Shown: positions 1 through 12,165, counted from the stretch's first letter. The stretch: DNA of 64,000 nucleotides from Rana temporaria (GCF_905171775.1 NC_053489.1:141104142-141168141), one strand, 5' to 3'. The notes: generated by a model from the sequence alone, not told the origin. Numbers and translations: made by a program.

Positions 1-103
1 GAGTGCCGAATCGCAAAAACGGGCAAGGTCCTTAACTTGCATAATGGTCCATGTTGGCCTATGGCCTCATGCCCACCATGACATTTTTGAGCTGTAAATG
101 ACA

Positions 104-670
104 TAACCGTTTTTAAGCAGCAGCAGCAGCAAAAAAAAAAAAAAAAACAGGACATGTGCATTCTGAAGCTCCAGCGTTAGAGCTGTAAAGCAGTCCGACG
201 TCGGCAAAAGGTGTTAAACACGATTTAACGAGGCTTAACGCTGTGTTAAGCCACGTCTGGCATTTATTTCTCTATTCAAAATCAATGGTTCCCTATGGGA
301 GCCCATTAATTTGATTAGAGGTCGCACCAGAAGTCGGATCAAGATGATAGTTGGCTTTTTTTAAATTTTCATTTTTTTTTAACTTTCATGGGGTTTCCCT
401 TCAAGATTTTCAGCACACCAGGCGCCCGCAAGTCGGATCATCTTGATCCGACTTCTGGTGCGACCTCTATTCAAATCAATGGACTCCCATAAGGAAACCA
501 TTGATTTTTGAATAGAGAAAGAAAAATACGGCTGAAAGCTATCGTGGCGAAACGTGCATTGAATTCCATGCAATACGCAGGAAAAACGCTGCTTTTTTTC
601 CTGGCGTCTGTACTAGCTTTACAGCCTGTTTTTTTTTTTTTTTTTTTTACGTCCGTGGGCATGAGGCCTA
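104..670. repeat. Short copy of palindromic repeat family
   Basis: Two inverted arms share ctattcaaatcaatgg..., the motif agaagtcggatcaagatgat and long A/T runs. The left arm (about 104-350) and right arm (about 425-670) are reverse complements of each other with a short spacer. The same arm sequence occurs at 3434-4680 and in the 4560-6235 palindrome, so this is an internally deleted copy of that family. No coding sequence was recognised; the open frame across 508-999 is repeat-derived. Confidence 0.7.
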
Positions 671-725
671 AAGTTCCATGTCCTAAAAAAAAAGAATATC
701 CTACTAGTGTTTGTCAGTTTTACAG

Positions 726-883
726 CAGGGGTAGGCAACCTCGGCCCTCCAGCTGTGGTGGCACTACAAATCCCATCATGTCTCTGCCTCTAGGAGTCAT
801 GCCTGTGATTGTTGGGGTCTTGCAATGTCTCATGGGACTTGTAGTTTCAAAACCGCTAGAGTATCGGGGGTTGCCTACCCCTG
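726..883. mobile_element. hAT-type MITE, 158 bp
   Basis: Terminal inverted repeats read caggggtaggcaacc at the left and ggttgcctacccctg at the right. The flanking 8-mers are ttttacag and gtttgcag (6 of 8 identical), as expected for an aged 8-bp hAT duplication. There is no coding capacity. Confidence 0.75.
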
Positions 884-1212
884 GTTTGCAGCTTCAGAGT
901 TTTTCAAGGAGGCCCATAGTCGCATGTCTGTTACATGGATTACTTTTTTTTTTTATTATTGTTATGGCAATTATACATAGCTACATAAAGCATACATAAA
1001 GCATTACAAAGGGCACTGATAATGTACTAAGTCATTGATCCTAATAACCTTTGTGATTGCACCTATGCCATATTGAATAAGCTCAAGAGTGTTAAAGATG
1101 CTACACCAAAAATTAACAGTTTTATGAGCAGTTATAATTTAAGAGGAGTGTATTTTTATGATGTGTAACAAAATGAAAACACATTTTCCGCACACATTGT
1201 TTTTCTCGGTAG
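884..1212. other. Intron sequence without recognised feature
   Basis: AT-rich intronic sequence between a MITE and the first exon in the window. Apart from the pyrimidine-rich acceptor tract before 1213 nothing specific was seen. Confidence 0.5.
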
Positions 1213-1278
1213 GATGGCTGTGGACTGGGCTAGGCACTTTGTTCAGGCTGACGTTGTTGATCTGCTGGAGTCCTACAG
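1213..1278 (+). CDS. ythdc2: YTHDC2 exon, end of ankyrin insertion
   Basis: The exon encodes MAVDWARHFVQADVVDLLES followed by Y and the first two bases of a serine codon. This is the helical end of the last ankyrin repeat inserted in the helicase core. The acceptor is a pyrimidine tract ending in ctcggtag at 1212; the donor gt is at 1279. The exon begins with the last base of a codon split by the upstream intron. It is the first exon of this gene in the window. Confidence 0.85.
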
Positions 1279-1365
1279 GTACTATGTGTTTTTTAATATT
1301 CCGTTTTCATGTTTTGAACGCTCTATTGCTAACAAAGCACACATTTACGTTATGTTGTCTGTTAG

Positions 1366-1544
1366 TGCTTCAAAGGACCCAAACTGTTTGGATGAATCCT
1401 CTCTGGTCCAGGCTGATGGCAGTAACCTGAGTGAAGAGGAGCAGGAACTCCTCAAAGCGTACCACCACAGTTTTGATGATGAAAGGGTGGACCTTGATCT
1501 GATAATGCATGTGCTTTATAATATTTGTCAAAGCTCCGAATCAG
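1366..1544 (+). CDS. ythdc2: YTHDC2 exon, linker to RecA2
   Basis: The first base completes the serine codon split by an 87-nt intron, giving SYSAS across the junction, which is what the family has here. The exon then encodes LDESSLVQADGSNLSEEEQE and KAYHHSFDDERVDLDLIMHV, ending in ...YNICQSSES plus one base of a glycine codon. This is the linker between the ankyrin insertion and the second RecA domain. The acceptor is ttgtctgttag at 1365 and the donor is gtacag at 1545. The reading frame is open throughout. Confidence 0.93.
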
Positions 1545-1984
1545 GTACAGTGTCATGGATGCATGAGATGTGTTGAATGACTGTTAATGAAGTTGGGACA
1601 TCTTCTGGAATCTTTTTCTGAACTGACCTGTGTGTGCATTGCAGCATAACCCTGTCAGATTTTTTTATTTATTTTTTCCTTTTTTTTTTTGTCCTCACTG
1701 GGGATAATACCTTTTACTTCTTGCCCTCCGTTACAGTGGTCAATGGGCATTTCACCTTCAGTGGGAACACAAGCAAACCTAAAAAACATTCAGTGATTCT
1801 AACCCTACCCTTGAGTGGATTAGCATTCATTTGCAGTGCAGTATATTGTGTGGTATGGGTGCTGTGGTTCAGAATTTAACCTGTCTTTTGAGCATTAAAT
1901 TTAGGTCCTCATTCCTAAAATGTTGGTTAATCTAGATCAAGTTTGTTTATCTAGATAGAACACGTTTGAAGATTAGAAAATATT
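1545..1984. other. Intron start without recognised feature
   Basis: First 440 bases of the 10.75-kb intron. It contains T-runs and no recognisable repeat boundary or gene. Confidence 0.45.
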
Positions 1985-2163
1985 GTTAAACATAATAAAA
2001 ATACACTCAAACAGTCATATCTGCAACTAGTCTTTTTTTTTTTTTTTTTTTTTAATAAGAACAGGTTTAAAAAAAAATCTGTAACCAAGGCCCACATGTA
2101 GTTGATATTGCTGTCATTCAAAGAGTGACAGTGCTGAAAGCACAAAATTGGCCTGGACAGGAA
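1985..2163 (+). mobile_element. 3' part of a TTAA element (MITE-A family)
   Basis: The segment with tgtcattcaaag, gtgctgaaagca and the run to tggacagga matches the 3' region of the complete MITE-A copy at 31270-32206. Its last 34 bases are found again at 3134-3167 (tatgtgcccagtaagcaagtggttaa), on the other side of a Tc1 fragment. The Tc1 element therefore appears to have inserted into this older copy. Confidence 0.6.
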
Positions 2164-3133
2164 GGGCCTCTTCTGAGTGGAACCTGTCCTGTTAAACCGC
2201 TGTATGGTCTTGGCCACCATGCTGCAGCTCAGTTTCAGGATCTTGGAAATCTCCCTATAGCCTACGCCATCTTTATGTAGAGCAACAATTCTTTTGTTCA
2301 GCTCCCCAGAGAGTTCTTTGCCATGAGGTGCAATGTTAAATTTCCAATGATTAGTATGAGGGAGTGAAAGCGATAACACCAAAGTTAACACACCTACTCC
2401 CCATTCAGACCTGAGACCTTGTAACACTAAGACCCCTTTCACACTATAGCATTTTTCAGGTGCTTTTGGGCTAAAAATTGCGCCTGTAAAGCGCCTCCCC
2501 TACAGCACTGAGGCGATACACTGGCAGCACGTTAAAACTCCTGCAAGCAGCATTTTTGGAGCGTTGTATACACTGCTCCTGCCCATTGAAATGAATGGGC
2601 AGCACAGGTGAACCGCTGGCAAAGTGCCGCTGCAGCTGGGCAAAATTTGGACTTATTCATTTAGGGGTGTACTCACTTTTGTTGTCAGCAGTTTATTATT
2701 GTTATACAGGATTTATATAGCGCTAACAGTTTGCGCAGCGCTTTACAACATTAGGGAAGACAGTACAGTCACAATACAATTCAATACAGAAGGGATCAGA
2801 GGGCCCTGCTCGTTGTTAGGTGTGGGTAGGATAGGCTTCTCTGAAGAGGGTTTTTAGGGATCCTCTAAAAGCTAATAGAGACGGAGATAGACGGACAGAT
2901 TGGTGTAAGGAGTTCCATAGGCTTGGAAAGGCTCTGGAAAGTCCTGGAGACGAGCATGGGAGCAGGCGATGAGACAGTATAGGCTGTGCGTTAAGTTATT
3001 TCAAGGGGACAGCAAATTTACACTGTTATACAAGCTTTACATTGTAGCAAAGTGTCATTTCTTCAGTGTTGTCACATGAAAAGATATAAAATATTTACAA
3101 AAATGTGAGTGTTTTTACTTTTGTGAGATACTG
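2164..3133 (-). mobile_element. Tc1-like transposon, disrupted 5' part
   Basis: On the minus strand about 2165-2335 encodes a Tc1-type helix-turn-helix (GKELSGELNKRIVALHKDGV, then GYREISKILKLS), the DNA-binding N-terminus of the transposase. The rest of the transposase is missing. The right end carries the family's leader and terminus (tgatactg preceded by acttttgtgaga). Two unrelated pieces (about 2432-2640 and 2690-2985) interrupt the leader. It is a dead fragment. Confidence 0.7.
2692..2860. repeat. Dispersed repeat with 'atttatatagcgc' motif
   Basis: The stretch starting ttattattgttatacagg and running through gcgcagcgctttacaac to agagggccctgctcgtt recurs at 38290-38440 with about 85-90% identity by eye. 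It looks like a SINE or the 3' end of a retroelement; I do not recognise the family with certainty. Confidence 0.55.
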
Positions 3134-3433
3134 TGATACTGTATGTGCCCAGTAAGCAAGTGGTTAAAGGGTTGAGCTGCTTTTTACCAAACTGTGTAGT
3201 TGATTTTCCTGTGCACTGTTTTTAAATATGGTGGTTTCATGCTAATATTGTTCCAGTGCTTTTCTCAGAAGCAATAACAATTTGTTACAGCACCACAGAT
3301 TTCTCTTCTATTTGGCAACAAAGAACTGTTAAGTTCAATCTAATGCAGTAGTTCGTTTTTGATCTAAGCTTCCACCTTACAGTGGGTGACCGCAATATTG
3401 TGTCAATCTCGCTTCCTTTCTCGTCAAGATTGA

Positions 3434-4500
3434 CCACCTATGAGCCCCATCGCGGGAGCCAGCGCCGAGCTGGCTTGCCGCGATGAAGACAAAGCCGCCA
3501 TAGAAGCGACGGGGATCCGACTTGGATTTCCGCCAATTCTAGCTGCAGCGTTTGGTATGAATCCTGAGAGGGAACTCCACGCCAAATTTTAAATAAAAAA
3601 AACGGCATGGGTCCCCCCCCCCCAGGGGCATACCAGGCCCTAAGGTCTGATATGGGTTGTAAGGAGACCCCCCCTATGCCGAAAAACCGGCATGGGGGTC
3701 CCCCCACAATCCATACCAGACCCGTATCCAAAGCACGCTGCCCGGCCGGTCAGGAAAGGAGTGGGGACGAGCGAGCGCCCCCCCCCTCCTGAGCCGCATG
3801 CCCTCAACATGGGGGGTTGGGTGCTCTGGGGCAGGGGGGCGGGGGGACATGTCCCCATGTCGTTAAGGACAGGGCCTCTTCCCGACAACCCTGGCCGTTG
3901 GTTGTCGGGGTCTGTGGGCGGGGGGCTTATCGGAATCTGGGAGCCCCCTTTAATAAGGGGGCCCCCAGATACCGGCCCCCCACCCTAGGTGAATGAATAT
4001 GGGGTACATCGTACCACCTACCCAGTCACTTGGAGGCAAAGTGTAAAAGAAAAAAAAAACACGACACAGGGTTTTTAAAGTAATTTATTAGTCAGCTCCG
4101 GGCCCCCCCCCCTTTTCTTTAGCTCTTTTACCAGGGGGGCCTTCTTCGATGGGGGGGGTCTTCACCGCCGTCTGGTTCTCTTCCGCTCTCCGCGGTCTTC
4201 TCCGCTCTCTGGGGGTCTTCTTCCATCTTCTCTGCTCTCCGCTGTTGTCTCTGCGCTCCCCGGTTCTTCTCCCGCTCACTCTCCGGTGCCTTCTCCTTCA
4301 GGGCTGGCCGCCGCTATCTTCGTGTTGCCTCAATTACTAGTGGCGGCCAGCCCGCTCTTCTCCTAACTTCTTCTGCCTTCTTCTGATGTTGACACGACGC
4401 TTCTTCCCACTGTGATGTCGGGTGCGCACCGATTTATATAGGCCTCTTATGATGTCACAGTCTCATCATGCTCCGGTACCTACCCACGTGTAGATGGCTG
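3434..4500. repeat. Single arm of the palindromic repeat family
   Basis: A GC-rich unit with short hairpins (for example gaccccccctatgccg opposite its complement, and ccgacaaccctggccgttgg) that matches the left arm of the 4560-6235 palindrome in the same order. It includes the ttattagccagctccggg-like segment and the TATA-like tatataggcctcttatgatg motif. No protein is recognised; reading frames here are products of the repeat. Confidence 0.65.
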
Positions 4501-4559
4501 ACCCGTTTTTAAGCTGCAAAAAAAACCAGGACCAGTGCGTTCTGAAGCTCCAGCGTTAG

Positions 4560-6235
4560 AGCTGTAAGCCTCGTCCTGCGATTCTTTCTCTATTCAAAAT
4601 CAATGGTTCCCTATGGGAGCCCATTGATTTGAATAGAGCTTGCACCAGAAGTCGGATCAAGATGATCCGATTTGCGGGGCGACTGGTGTGCAGAGAATCT
4701 TGAAGTGGAACCCGCGCAAATTAAAAAAAAATTTGCGTGAGGTTCTCCCTTCCCCAGGATGATACCAGACCCTTCGTTCTGGTATGGATTTTAAGGGGAA
4801 CAAGGGGAACACCTACGCCGAAAAAACGGCGTGGGGGTTCCCCCAAAATCCATACCAGACCCTTATCCGAGCATGCCGCCCGGCCGGTCAGGAGAAGGGG
4901 TGGGGACGAGCGAGCGCCCCCCTCATCCTGACCTGTGCCCTGGGTGGGTGCTCTCTTCCCGACAACCCTGGCCGTTGGTTGTCGGGGTCTGTGGGCGTGG
5001 GGCTCATTGGAATCGGGGAGCCCCCATTAATAAGGGGGCCCCCAGATCCAGGCCCCCCACCCTACGTGAATGAGTATGGGGTACATCATACCCCTACCCA
5101 TTCACCGGGAGGAAGTGTCAATAAAATAAAAACACAACACAGGTTTTTTAAATAATTTATTAGCCAGCTCCGGGGGTCTTCTCCGCTCTCTGGGGGTGGT
5201 CTTTTGCCTTCGGGGTTCTTCTCCCGCTCTCCGGTGTCCTCTTCGGGGCTGCCCGCTGCTATCTTCTTGCAGCTCTTTTACTAGCAGTGGCCAGCCCGCT
5301 CTTCCTCGTCGCCTTCTGCCGCCTTCTTCCGATGTTGCCACGTTGCTCCCTCCCGCTGTAATGCCGGGTGTGCGGTGCACGATGATTTATATAGGCCTCT
5401 TATGACGTCACAGTCCCAGCATGCTCTGGGTGGTGACGACATTACCCGGAGCATGCTGGGGATGTGACGTCATAAGAGGCCTATATAAATCATCGCGCAC
5501 TGCACACCCGGCATTACAGCGGGAGGGAGCGACATGGCAACATCGGAGGAAGAGCGGGCTGGCCGCTGCTAGTAAAAGAGCTGCAAGAAGATAGCGGCCA
5601 GCCCCGAAGACGGCATCGGAGAGCGGGAGAAGAACCCCGGAAGGCAGAAAACCCCCGGAGCTGGCTAATAAATTATTTTAATAACCAGTGTTGTGTTTTT
5701 AATTTTATTGACGCTTTTCCTCATTAAAGGGTGCTCCCAGATTCTGATAACCCCCCCGCCGCAGACCCCCACAACCAACGGCCAGGGTTGTCGGGAAGAG
5801 ACCCTTGGTGTGGAACAAAGCACCCACCCCCCCATGTTGAGGGCATGCGACCTGGTACGGCTCAGGAGGGGGGGGGGGGCTCGCTCGTCCCCATTCCTGA
5901 CCGGCCAGGCGGCATGCTCAGATAAGGGTCTGGTATGGATTTTGGGGGAACCCCCACGCCGTTTTTTTCGGCGTAGGTGTTCCCCTTAAAATCCATACCA
6001 GACCGAAGGGTCTGGTATCATCCTGGGGGGGAACCTCACGCTAATTTTTTTTTTTTTTTTAATTTGCGCGGGTTCCCCTTCATCTTGATCCTACTTCTGG
6101 TGCAACCTCTATTCAAATCAATGGGCTCCCATAGGGAACCATTGATTGGGAATAGAAACAGAAAAACGCGGCTGAAAACTAGCGCGGCAAAACGTGCATT
6201 GAATTCAATGCAAAACATGGGAAAAAACGCCACTT
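4560..6235. repeat. About 1.7-kb palindrome (long inverted repeat)
   Basis: The left arm (about 4560-5430) and right arm (about 5443-6235) are reverse complements, with the centre at ggtgacgacatt (about 5431-5442). Both arms carry the tatataggcctcttatgacg motif near the centre and the ctattcaaatcaatgg motif near the outer ends. The right end is interrupted by DIRS copy 1: the palindrome resumes at 12105 with tttcctggcgtctgtac. Confidence 0.8.
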
Positions 6236-8224
6236 TTCTTTATCGTACATCACGGGACACAGAGTCTTAGTCGTTACTAAGTGGGTTATATTCCACCTTC
6301 AGGTGCTGGACACTGGTGTAATCAATTAGAACAGGAAGTTCCCTCCCTATATAACCCCTCTCATACTGGGAGCACCTCAGTTTTTTCACCAGTGTCTAAG
6401 CCTAAGGTGTTGGTCACGAGTGAACTTGTGCTCTGAGGAGCTCCACTGGAGGGATTCATGCTGGATTTAAAAAGCCTCCATAAAATCCGGATCCGTCCAA
6501 GGTGCTTCATAGCCAAAGTGGACGGTACCCGGGCCTCGGTACGAAGAACGAGGTCTTGCCTATAATGCTTCTCTCTGAGAGCTGGACCCTGGGTTCCAGT
6601 ACATTGGTCGATGCCAAAGACCAAATGTTTTCTGTTGCCAGGGTGCTATATAGGTCCAGGGGAGAGGTGTATCTGCTATGGACCCTGGTCCCTGAAGGTC
6701 TGAGACGAAGCCCACGATAAGGGGTGAAGGCTGGGCCTCTTGCTTTGCAATACCCTGCAGCGTGGAAAGGTAAGAGGAGGTACCTACGGGACTTGGTCTG
6801 ACAGAAGGTCTTCCATTGGGGACTATGGGTCTCGCCTATTTTTTTTGCTTCTATGCATGGGCAACTTAACCACTATGTCTTTTGAGACAGGATGGCTCTG
6901 GCACCAATATAGCTCCCCTAGCTGATCCTAGTCCTCTCCTGAAGGGGCTATTGGGTCTTGTCTATAATGCAGGTGTGCCTGGGCAAAAAGATCACTGTCT
7001 GTTGAGACAGGAGGGCTGTAGTACCCATAGATCTCCCCTGGAGAGGGCTGGATTGTCATAAGTAGCTGCAGGTCTTATCTGTTTTCCACCACTAAAGTCA
7101 GTAGAAAGACATGCCAGGTGTTTCGCTTACCATGCTTTCCAGGAAGCTCAAGGTTGGCTGATCTATGGTGCGGCTTACTTCCTCCACTTCAGGCTCTGCC
7201 ACGATGGGGGGGTCCCTCGTAGTCTGGGTCCAGGGCACTCCTTGGGGGGTCCCTCTCTTCCCCTGCCTCCACCATTCCCTACGCACGCACGCGTGCGCGA
7301 GGGGTGGAAAGGGCCCAGACGTCAGAGCTCTGTAAAGCCAGGAGGACACAGTAGCTTGGGGCACGTAAGCACCTCGTGTGTATTGAATACCGACTCATCT
7401 AAGATGCCTACTCAGCATCTAGCTGTGCAAATTAGCAGGCATTATTTTGCTAGACTAAATTCAGCTGTTGATGCACCAGGGTTAAGTTCCTCTGCTTTTG
7501 GCGTAGGACTTTTTGTCTCCACGTAAAAGAGGGTTCAGGGGTAGGAATATAAAGGGTATCGCCACCTAAATCTGGGGGCCCTTTTTCCATGCTTGCATGA
7601 TACTATCCTCCCCTGTAGAGACTTAAGACCGCTCACAGAATGAGCTATCAGCCCTGTCAGACGTTGCAGCCTTCCCCAACATTGCAGTCCCTCTGCATAT
7701 GTTTTGTGGCATTGCATTGGATTTATGGGTCTTTAAGAGGTTAACTGCTATATCCACAGCATCCTCACAATCAGGAAACAGGGTGTGCCCCTTTCCCTGC
7801 TCTAAATCCTCAAAGAGGGGGATTGAAAGACCTGAGGATGAAGGTTCACTGTCGGAGGACAGGTAACAGGTGAGCCTAATGAGGAGAAGCTATCGGAAGC
7901 CCCACAAGCTCTGGTTGCAGCTGCAGTCTTTTCAGAGATTCAAGCTGCATATAACTTCCCTCAGCCTAGACAGCCAGAGCCTCTGTCTCCATAAGGTCCT
8001 CATCCTGATGTTGTCTTGAGGCTAACCAAATGCACAACTGGGGGATGCATGATTGCTGGTGCACATGGCTAACATCGCAGGTTTGCGGAGATGCACATCT
8101 GCCGGAGCATAACTGCCTCTTTACCAGTCCGCATGTTTGCATGAAATACATGATTTTGGAATGTTCAAAATGCATGTGGGGTAAAAACAAGTAAAAGAGC
8201 ATGTTTTATTGATCACATAAAGAT

Positions 8225-8960
8225 ACATGTTTTTTGTTGGTATGATTTTACATGGTCACATAGGGATGGTTAATCGCATCAAAGTGCCTATAATCGCATA
8301 AAAATGCTTAAGTGCATAAGGATGCTGGATCATACATGGTTACCTGACCAACCAAGTCCTTGGCTACCCAAGGATATTTGGTCACACAGAGAGGCTTGTT
8401 TCCACAGGAATGCCTAAAATCGAATAAAAATGCCTAAGTGCATAAAGATGCAGGATTACACATGTTTACCTGATAACCCGAGTCCTTGATTACCCAAGGA
8501 TATGTGGTCACACAGAGAGGCTTATTTCCACAGGAATGCCTAAAATCGCATAAAGATGCTGGACTGCATAAAGATGCGGGATCACACATGGTTACTTGAT
8601 CACCCGAGTCCTGGATTACCCAGGGATATTTGGTCACACAGAGAGGTTGTGTCCGCAGAAATGCCTAAAATCGCATAAGATGCTTGAATGCATAAAGAAG
8701 CTGGATCACACATGGTTGCCTGATCAACAGAGTCCTTGATTACCCAGGATACTTGATCATAGAGAGGCTTGTTTTTCAGAGATGCCAAAAATCGCATTAA
8801 AATGCTTGATTGCATAAAGATGCTGGATCGCACAGGGGTGCTTGATCATACAAGAGTCCTTGGTCATACAAGGGTACTTGTCCGCACAGGAGTGCTTAAA
8901 ATGCATAAGATGTTTGATCGCATGAAAAATGCTGAATCGCATAACGGTGCATGTTTGCCT
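8225..8960. repeat. Tandem array, unit about 124 bp
   Basis: About six diverged units, recognised by the recurring blocks cacacatggttacctgatc, gagtccttgattaccca, gatatttggtcacacagaga and ggaatgcctaaaatcgca. The start of the first block falls at about 8326, 8451, 8577, 8701 and 8824, giving a period near 124 bp. The array lies inside DIRS copy 1, where the gag/RT region would be expected. Confidence 0.85.
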
Positions 8961-10029
8961 AGATTCTGCGTGGTTGCTTAATGAGGCATGATAATTCGTT
9001 TTCCTTAAGTATACAGGATTCCTTGGGCTTGTATAGGAATATGTGTCTGCAGGGGTACAAGTTGCACAATGCTGCATAACACGTTCAGAGCGCATGCTTG
9101 CAAGATGCTTGTTCATAGCTCACATACTATATGTATGCGTATATACAGCACGCCCCTTTTTTATGTTTTTTTGCCTAAATCATATTTGTATGAATTCATG
9201 CTTCCATGATCACACGCTTCCATGAACACTCGCTTCCAAGGAGGCATATGGCTTTAAAGCTTGCCACATGCACATATGGGGAGCCATTTGCATATGTGTT
9301 TATTTACATGGCGCTGCAGAGGTTGTCTGCGTTTCGCAGGGGAACAGCACTGGCTCCAGTTGGTGGTCTTTTCTCCCTGGGTTAGCCACCGTGCCTGGGT
9401 TAATAGAGTGCGAAGGCCCGCCTCTAGCAGGTCTAAAGGCCCAGGGTATAGCAGTAATGGCATACCGAGGCAAACTCCTGCTGACGGATTAGTCAGTAGC
9501 ATGGCTGGGCCTAGGGGAGTCCAGCATGGTTAAGTATCTGGAACTCCTGGATTAGGATCCCGGTCTAGAGGTACATTCTTTCATTGACAAGAAGCTTGGA
9601 ATGTGTGGGACACAGCCCAAAAAGGAGAGTTTTTGGCCTCAGACAAGATCATCGCTATGAGAAAGCTGGCCTATGTGTTCACGGCAAGGAACAGTTCCTT
9701 ACATTTTACCTTTTGCTTAAGGTGCTAGGGAATATGCCGGCTTCATTCAAGCTGTCGGCCTGGAACGAGTGGATCCTAACCTTGCATTATCCAAGGAGTC
9801 TGGTCCCAGGGATATGCTCGAATTTTCAGTTGATGGTTCTCAACTAAATGATTGGCAGGAGGGAAGATCCTTCATACCCGTTACCTGGGCGAGGGCTGGC
9901 CTCTAGGGATAGAGGCCAGGCCTGGAAGAGACCACGGCCCAGGGGAGGTGGTCAAGCTCCAAGTGAGCCTTATCCATCAGCTTTCTAGAGCTACTGATGG
10001 AGCATCTTACTTAAAATCCTGAAACTTTA

Positions 10030-10115
10030 GGTTACAGGGTTGTTCTGTCAGAATACAATCGGACGATGCCGCTCTAGTGGTTTACTTGGTTTACCAGGGA
10101 GGAGCTTGGGCCTTG
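10030..10115 (+). pseudogene. DIRS RNase H remnant
   Basis: The translation reads VRIQSDDAALVVYLVYQGGA, matching the DIRS RNase H segment VRIQSDNATAVVYVNHQGGT found intact in copy 2 at about 44076. The second catalytic aspartate (QSD) is kept. Stops surround it. Confidence 0.7.
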
Positions 10116-11749
10116 CCTATTTGACAATCGTCATTTCCATGGAATGCAAGATTGGCAAGCAATTCGCTGGAGCCGTCAACAATTGTGTCTGGGAGGTTGA
10201 CCTCTACACCCCGAATTTTTTCTGACCAAATGTCACAGAAACGGTACCCTGTAAATAAAAGGTATTGACGTCCAGGTTCAACAAGATATTGAACAGCTTT
10301 GTGTCAAGGACAAAGGATCCACCCGCATGCGGGACAGATGTGTTGAGTGATCCTGACGGACCAGTTGTCACTGGTTTATGACTTTGTGGCTTCCATGCTA
10401 CATCAGAGGAGAACGGAAGCTGGCCTATTTGCTCCAGGATAGCCCATACGACCTTACTGTGCAGAGACAGCAGAGGTGATAGTAGAGGACCCAGGGTCCC
10501 TTACAGCTTGTCCAGGCCTGCTTTGCAGGGTTACATCCTGTCTTGCATACATGAGTATTAATGGTCTGGCTGTTATAGCCTGCATTCTTGAGGATCGGGG
10601 CGTTCAGAATCAGTGGCAGTTACCTTGATTTATACAGGACAGCTGGCCTCCAGGACCAGATATCCTAGGATCTGGAAAGCCCATGTTCCTGGTGTGAAAA
10701 CAAGGGGTGGCATCCTTGGTAGTATGTCATAGGTAAAATTCTTGCCTTCCTACATTGGAAAGGAGATCAAGGATCCGATCTCGGCCTTGTCAATATTTTC
10801 AGAGGTCGCTTGTGTCACACTCTTGATCCGGGCCGTTATACGAGGGGTGGCATGTATAAGTCCGCCGGTTAGGTCGCCCTTGTGCTCGGAGGATTGGATC
10901 TAGTTTTGTCAGCTTACAGGGTCAGCACCTTGGGCTAATGCACCATAATTCCCTTCATCCTTCTAAGGAGGAAATTGGTGTTCTTGTTTGCCTCCGCAAG
11001 AGAGTATTGGCAACTTTCTTTGTATAGAGCCATACTTAATTATTTTTACAAGAAGGGTGATGTTAAATCCTCACCCAACCTTATTTACTAGAAGGATCTA
11101 GTGTTCTTTTGAATTGAAGATATTCTTGCCTTCCTTTTTTTCAAGACTTTGGTCCGTGGAAGGAAAGGTTATTCCGTTTCTCTTAATAGAGATGAGAGCA
11201 GTTAAAAATCTATCTGAAGGTTTCCAGATATAGAAACCTAACATTTTGGTTTACTGCCAGAAGACCCTAGATGTGGGCGGGCAGAGTTCAGGTCAGCTAT
11301 TAATATGGCTACACGCTCTCTCGTTAGAGTAAGAGAGGTCAAGACCTGTCTGTAACTGCTGCTCGCATACGGAAAACTGATGTTGTTGCTACCAGGAGGC
11401 CCCAGCAAAGGGCAGGCAGCGTCTAAATCGAATGTTGTCAAATGTTGATTCATCAGGTTATTATTCAGGCTTGCGGTTAAAGAAGGGGCTCCCCCAGTTT
11501 CTTTTGGGGTGCACCCTCCCGGGATAGTAAGCACTTCATGCAGGGTGCATTACCAAGCCTTTATGACTCAGATTTGCCAGGCCGGAACTTGGTCATTGGT
11601 GTTTACTTTCACTATTCCCTATCAGATGAACGTAAGACGGCAGGAGGATGCAGCTTTTCTTGGCGCAGTATGCTGCAGGCAGTATTAGTGGTCCTCATGC
11701 CTGATGGCAGTCTGCGTTGTTGGTGTCTCCCTCCCCTCAGTAAGCATTG

Positions 11750-11880
11750 CTCTGGGACATCCCACTTAGTAATGACTAAGACTCTGTGTCCTGTGATGTA
11801 TGATAAAGAAAATAGGATTTTTATAACCGCTTACCTGTAAAATCCTTTTCTTGGAGTATATCACGGGACACAGAGTTCCC
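11750..11880. repeat. Internal complementary region of DIRS copy 1
   Basis: The segment contains agactctgtgtcctgtgatg followed by the reverse complement of the element's own ends (ataggatttttataaccgct and tatatcacgggacacagag). DIRS elements use such a region to template completion of their inverted terminal repeats. Confidence 0.75.
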
Positions 11881-12104
11881 GCCCCTCTTGTTTGGGGATA
11901 TTGGGACACTTATTGCTTCAAAAACTGAGGTGCTCCCAGTATGGGAGGGGTTATATAGGGAGGGAACTTCCTGTTCTAATTGATTACACCAGTGTCCAGC
12001 ACCTGAAGGTGGGATATAACCCACTTAGTAATGACTAAGACTGTGTCCCATGATGTACTCCAAGAAAAGGATTTTACAGGTAAGCTGTTATAAAAATCCT
12101 ATTT

Positions 12105-12165
12105 TTTCCTGGCGTCTGTACTAGCTTTACAGCCCGTTTTTTAAAACGTCCATGGAAATGAAGCC
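12105..12165. repeat. Outer end of palindrome interrupted by DIRS 1
   Basis: The run tttcctggcgtctgtactag and what follows matches the outer end of the small palindromic copy at about 597-655. It is the part of the 4560-6235 palindrome cut off by DIRS copy 1. Confidence 0.7.

Larger units (their letters stand above)
6236..12104 (+). mobile_element. DIRS-type retrotransposon, copy 1 (decayed)
   Basis: The ends are inverted copies of each other: ttatcgtacatcacgggaca at the left and the complement near 12050, with the shared run through cacctcagtttttt near 6386 and its complement at 11918. Near the 3' end an internal complementary region (about 11750-11880) contains inverted copies of both ends, the DIRS hallmark used in circularisation. 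Remnants of RNase H (about 10035-10110, VRIQSD) and of the tyrosine recombinase C-terminus (about 11565-11625, TWSLVFTFT) remain. The insertion lies inside a palindromic repeat without target duplication, as expected for tyrosine-recombinase elements. All coding parts are broken; no reverse transcriptase was recognised. Confidence 0.8.

Noticed and set aside
508..999. Open frame of 163 codons
   Set aside because: It spans a palindromic repeat, a T-run and a hAT MITE; composition and borders show it is accidental.
3434..5400. GC-rich, proline-rich open frames
   Set aside because: Repeated and palindromic sequence with poly-C/poly-G runs gives open frames on both strands; none resembles a protein.
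8225..8960. Tandem units of about 124 bp considered as a CRISPR-like or rDNA spacer array
   Set aside because: Units are contiguous and diverged without unique spacers, and the context is eukaryotic; it is a satellite-type array.
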